Part shown: positions 7,595-9,556 of the stretch, piece after piece
How the letters are laid out: each line of letters begins with the position of its first letter
Position numbering within the stretch: position 1 is the first letter of the stretch
NCBI GenBank assembly: GCA_023269645.1
Contig: JAHFPR010000066.1
Location: forward strand, 1-9,556
DNA: 9,556 bases
Origin: Alphaproteobacteria bacterium
GTDB lineage: Bacteria > Pseudomonadota > Alphaproteobacteria > Rickettsiales > UBA8987
Direction of reading: 5' to 3'
Position numbers and translations under genes: made by a program
Notes under the pieces: model-generated
The model's input: only the letters and a program-made list of their open reading frames with translations
The model's database searches: none
Told to the model about the DNA's origin: nothing

Positions 7595-7625
7595 AAAAAA
7601 AGGGGATGGCAACATCCCCTTTTTC
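7595..7625 (-). terminator. Intrinsic terminator of the rplU-rpmA operon
   Basis: On the minus strand, GGGGATG, loop TTGC, CATCCCC is followed by seven T residues, about 25 bases after the rpmA stop. The stem extends with A/T pairs to 12 bp (7597-7608/7613-7624), and a T-run also lies on the other side, so it could work in both directions. It should end rplU-rpmA transcripts before obgE. Confidence 0.88.
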
Positions 7626-7649
7626 TTACGTTATTCCGCCACTGCGGTG

Positions 7650-7916
7650 TTATTGGTTCGGCGCGGAGGCATCCACGGAAACATAGAGCCTGTCATCCGC
7701 CTTGCGCTGGAATTTTACACGACCCTCCGTGGTGGCGAAAATCGTATGATCCTTGCCCATGCCCACGCCCTTGCCCGGCCAATATTTGCTGCCGCGCTGG
7801 CGCACGATAATATTGCCGGGGATAACAATCTGCCCACCGGATTTTTTAACGCCAAGACGACGACCTATGGAATCGCGGCCATTGCTGGAGCTACCGCCTG
7901 CTTTTTTATGTGCCAT
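7650..7916 (-). CDS. rpmA: 50S ribosomal protein bL27
   Basis: Large-subunit ribosomal protein whose N-terminal tail reaches towards the peptidyl transferase centre and contacts tRNA. The 88 residues begin [16 protein letters not shown] and contain [24 protein letters not shown], the bL27 signature; length is typical. There is no N-terminal extension of the cleaved Firmicutes type. GAGG sits about 7 bases before the ATG on the minus strand. It lies 29 bases downstream of rplU and is followed by an intrinsic terminator. Confidence 0.97.
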   Translation of the reverse strand: MAHKKAGGSSSNGRDSIGRRLGVKKSGGQIVIPGNIIVRQRGSKYWPGKGVGMGKDHTIFATTEGRVKFQRKADDRLYVSVDASAPNQ

Positions 7917-7945
7917 GATCTACCTCGCGTGAATTATATTGGTCG

Positions 7946-8479
7946 TTAGTCTTGTTTTTTAGCTGCCGTTTTTTTTGCAGCAGGTGCTTTCTTCTTCGGT
8001 GCTTCCGCAGCTTCCGATTTTTGCGCCTTTTTGGAAGCAGTAGCTTTGGCTGCTTTCACTTCAGGAGCCCTCTCCGTTACTTTTTTCTTCGGCGCGGTTT
8101 CCTGCTTCTTCGACGCGGCTTTGACTTTCGGCTGGTAATCCGCCGGAGCGTCCTTGGCTTTCAGCCCTTCGCCGATGTCCTGAATCCGGAGCACCACGAT
8201 TTCCTGACGATGCCCCTTTTTGCGGCGATAATTATGACGGCGTTTTTTCTTGAAGATAATGACCTTGTCAGCCTTTTTGTGTTCCAGAACCTCAGCGGAA
8301 ACTACGACATTCTTTACCAGCGGCGCACCGATGGTGACGTTGCCGTTAGCATCCGTTACCGCAAGCACCTGATCGAAAATGATGGTGCTGCCGAGTTCTG
8401 CGGCCAGCTTTTCAACCTTGACCACACCGTTTTTGGCGACTTTATACTGCTTGCCACCCGTTTTAATCACTGCGAACAT
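7946..8479 (-). CDS. rplU: 50S ribosomal protein bL21 with a long Lys/Ala-rich tail
   Basis: Large-subunit protein that binds 23S rRNA. Residues 1-103 are the complete bL21 domain ([14 protein letters not shown] start; [21 protein letters not shown] at 72-92). Residues about 104-177 form a low-complexity tail rich in Lys, Ala and Pro, ending [11 protein letters not shown], which makes the protein about 70 residues longer than E. coli bL21 (103). Such basic tails occur in other Alphaproteobacteria and are probably disordered and RNA-binding. First gene of the rplU-rpmA operon, with a strong promoter about 45 bases upstream and a weak Shine-Dalgarno site (GAG). Confidence 0.96.
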   Translation of the reverse strand: MFAVIKTGGKQYKVAKNGVVKVEKLAAELGSTIIFDQVLAVTDANGNVTIGAPLVKNVVVSAEVLEHKKADKVIIFKKKRRHNYRRKKGHRQEIVVLRIQDIGEGLKAKDAPADYQPKVKAASKKQETAPKKKVTERAPEVKAAKATASKKAQKSEAAEAPKKKAPAAKKTAAKKQD

Positions 8480-8521
8480 AATATTTCTCTGTGGAATTAA
8501 TACCCGAAATAAGGAAGCAGA

Positions 8522-8549
8522 ACTATAAGGTTTTTCGTTCCGTTGTCAA
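8522..8549 (-). promoter_or_regulatory. Strong sigma70-type promoter for rplU-rpmA
   Basis: Read on the minus strand: a perfect -35 TTGACA (8544-8549), a 16-bp spacer and -10 TATAGT (8522-8527, five of six). The predicted start near 8515 leaves a leader of about 35 bases. Its strength suits a ribosomal protein operon. Confidence 0.85.
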
Positions 8550-8595
8550 CCGCTTTTATGCGGATTGATGAAAAACTGCCGTTTCCGGTGCGGGC

Positions 8596-8624
8596 TTGCC
8601 TTTTTTCAATGGTTAGCGTATCAT
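8596..8624 (+). promoter_or_regulatory. Candidate promoter for the prepilin-like gene
   Basis: TTGCCT (8596-8601, four of six), a 17-bp spacer and TATCAT (8619-8624, five of six) give a plausible sigma70 promoter about 28 bases before the gene start. It diverges from the rplU promoter, with about 46 bases between the two -35 boxes. Confidence 0.5.
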
Positions 8625-8652
8625 AAGCTGTTGATAACAGGAAGGAAATAAT

Positions 8653-9438
8653 ATGCGCCTTTGCAACAAAAAAATGAGAACATATCCCGCCTCCGGCTTC
8701 ACGCTGGTCGAAATGTCGGTGGTGGTCGTGATTATCGGGCTACTTCTGGCAGGCATTGTAAAGGGGATGGATATGATGGAAAAAGCACGGCTGGATTCCG
8801 CCATTGCCTCCCTCCAGAAATATAAAATGGCTGCCAAGGATTTTCAGGCGAAATACAATTACCTTCCCGGCGATGCCATCAATACGGATCGCTACTGGAC
8901 AAGCGCGCAGTGCCCGGATAGCGGGGCGAATACCTGCAGCGGCAACGGAGACGGGAAGATTCTCCGGACAGGTGGCAATGAGGAAGGCTTGCGCGCCTGG
9001 CAACATCTTGCGTTGGCGGGGCTGATAGCCGGTTCCTACACGGGGCAGCGCGGAGGAGCCAATACCAGCGGGGTTGTGCTCGATCCCAATTCAGCCAGCG
9101 TTAATATCCCGGCTTCAGAGGTGACTTACAGAGGAACCGGTGGAACGGCGGGTGTCGGCGGGTTCTGGTTTTATTATAGCAGCACGTCCCCCTATCTCGG
9201 TAATTTTATCCTGTTCGGGAGAGATCCGATTTCCACCCTCACCGATAATGTGCTGGGGGGAATTATTTCCCCCAAGAACGCTGCGGGGGTGGATCGCAAG
9301 ATGGATGATGGCATGGCGCAAACAGGCAAGGTGTTCGGCGTACATTCCCCCATCGGCGATGGTGGCTGCCTCACCGCAAACAATTATACCCCCGGCGGAA
9401 ACACACAATCCTGTGTGCTGTGGTTCAATATAGATTAG
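8653..9438 (+). CDS. Type IV prepilin/pseudopilin-like protein
   Basis: Probable subunit or minor tip component of a type IV pilus or type II secretion pseudopilus. The 261 residues start with a 15-residue basic leader ending SG, then FTLVEMSVVVVIIGLLLAGIV: a class III signal cleaved by prepilin peptidase between Gly15 and Phe16, with the expected Glu at mature position 5 (Glu20). After the helix comes KYNYLPGDAINTDRYW (67-82), RAWQHLALAGLIAGSY (114-129) and DRKMDDG (214-220), features shared by a group of LPGD-containing pseudopilin-like proteins. Cysteine pairs 87/95 and 239/254 could form disulfides. AAGGAA (8642-8647) supports the ATG at 8653. No pilus assembly gene is next to it in this window. 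Export signal certain; which machine it joins is unknown. Confidence 0.88.
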   Translation: MRLCNKKMRTYPASGFTLVEMSVVVVIIGLLLAGIVKGMDMMEKARLDSAIASLQKYKMAAKDFQAKYNYLPGDAINTDRYWTSAQCPDSGANTCSGNGDGKILRTGGNEEGLRAWQHLALAGLIAGSYTGQRGGANTSGVVLDPNSASVNIPASEVTYRGTGGTAGVGGFWFYYSSTSPYLGNFILFGRDPISTLTDNVLGGIISPKNAAGVDRKMDDGMAQTGKVFGVHSPIGDGGCLTANNYTPGGNTQSCVLWFNID

Positions 9439-9498
9439 GTTCAATCACCCTTTGATTTTTCGGTACTATATTGATCTATATTCTTAATTATAGTTCAT

Positions 9499-9556
9499 CG
9501 TCATTCCAGCGATCTTATCTTTGGAAAGACTGGCTGGAATCCAGCAGCGGCGTGTC
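9499..9556. repeat. Third palindromic element, cut by the window end
   Basis: Starts CGTCATTCC (9499-9507); ATTCCAGC (9503-9510) pairs with GCTGGAAT (9533-9540), with an inner TCTTT/AAAGA hairpin (9518-9529), followed by GGAATCCA (9536-9543). This matches the left half of the elements at 4370 and 7474. The 60 bases between the prepilin stop and this element are AT-rich and show no clear terminator. Confidence 0.6.

Noticed and set aside
7952..8500. 182-codon plus-strand frame opposite rplU
   Set aside because: Phe/Arg/Leu-rich antisense shadow of the Lys/Ala-rich bL21 tail, with no recognisable motif.
4370..9556. CRISPR array or tRNA genes among the repeats
   Set aside because: The repeats are few, kilobases apart, self-complementary and not regularly spaced; no cloverleaf with tRNA-conserved bases was found.

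Overview
The window looks like chromosomal DNA of an alphaproteobacterium, GC content near one half. The best lineage marker is a complete Usg-family gene (4100-4366), a small family known essentially from Alphaproteobacteria; the Lys/Ala-rich tail on ribosomal protein bL21 fits the same group. The genus cannot be named from the sequence. Most genes are tightly packed housekeeping or envelope genes. No phage, plasmid, IS element, CRISPR array, tRNA or rRNA gene is visible.

Layout. (1) 2-1333, plus strand: the 3' part of a XerD-type tyrosine recombinase, then 3 bases later a small carboxylesterase/phospholipase of the alpha/beta-hydrolase fold. (2) 1394-4041, plus strand: a family 2 glycosyltransferase with two C-terminal membrane helices, then 5 bases later a 557-residue polytopic membrane protein of the PTPS-related (GT-C-like) group. 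Together they look like a lipid-linked sugar synthase plus a periplasm-facing transferase. (3) 4100-4366: usg, with its own strong promoter. (4) 4370-4479: a palindromic repeat element. (5) 4525-5594: a family 4 glycosyltransferase broken by a one-base deletion and carrying a second kind of palindromic element inside its reading frame. It overlaps by 8 bases a ygfZ/CAF17-like gene (5587-6441). (6) On the minus strand, obgE (6438-7448), a second copy of the intergenic palindromic element (7474-7574), an intrinsic terminator, rpmA and rplU, which are read from a near-consensus promoter at 8522-8549. The classic rplU-rpmA-obgE order is kept, but a terminator and a repeat now separate obgE from the ribosomal genes. 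(7) 8653-9438, plus strand, divergent from rplU: a type IV prepilin/pseudopilin-like protein, followed by the start of a third element that runs off the window end.

The most unusual feature is the palindromic repeats. Three intergenic sites share one architecture (TCATTCC, hairpin, GGAATCCA and, where complete, a spacer, ATGGAT, hairpin, ATGACGG). A different 70-bp palindrome with perfect 13-bp arms sits in frame in the inter-domain linker of the glycosyltransferase and would add about 23 residues to the protein. This resembles the protein-coding palindromic elements described in Rickettsia.
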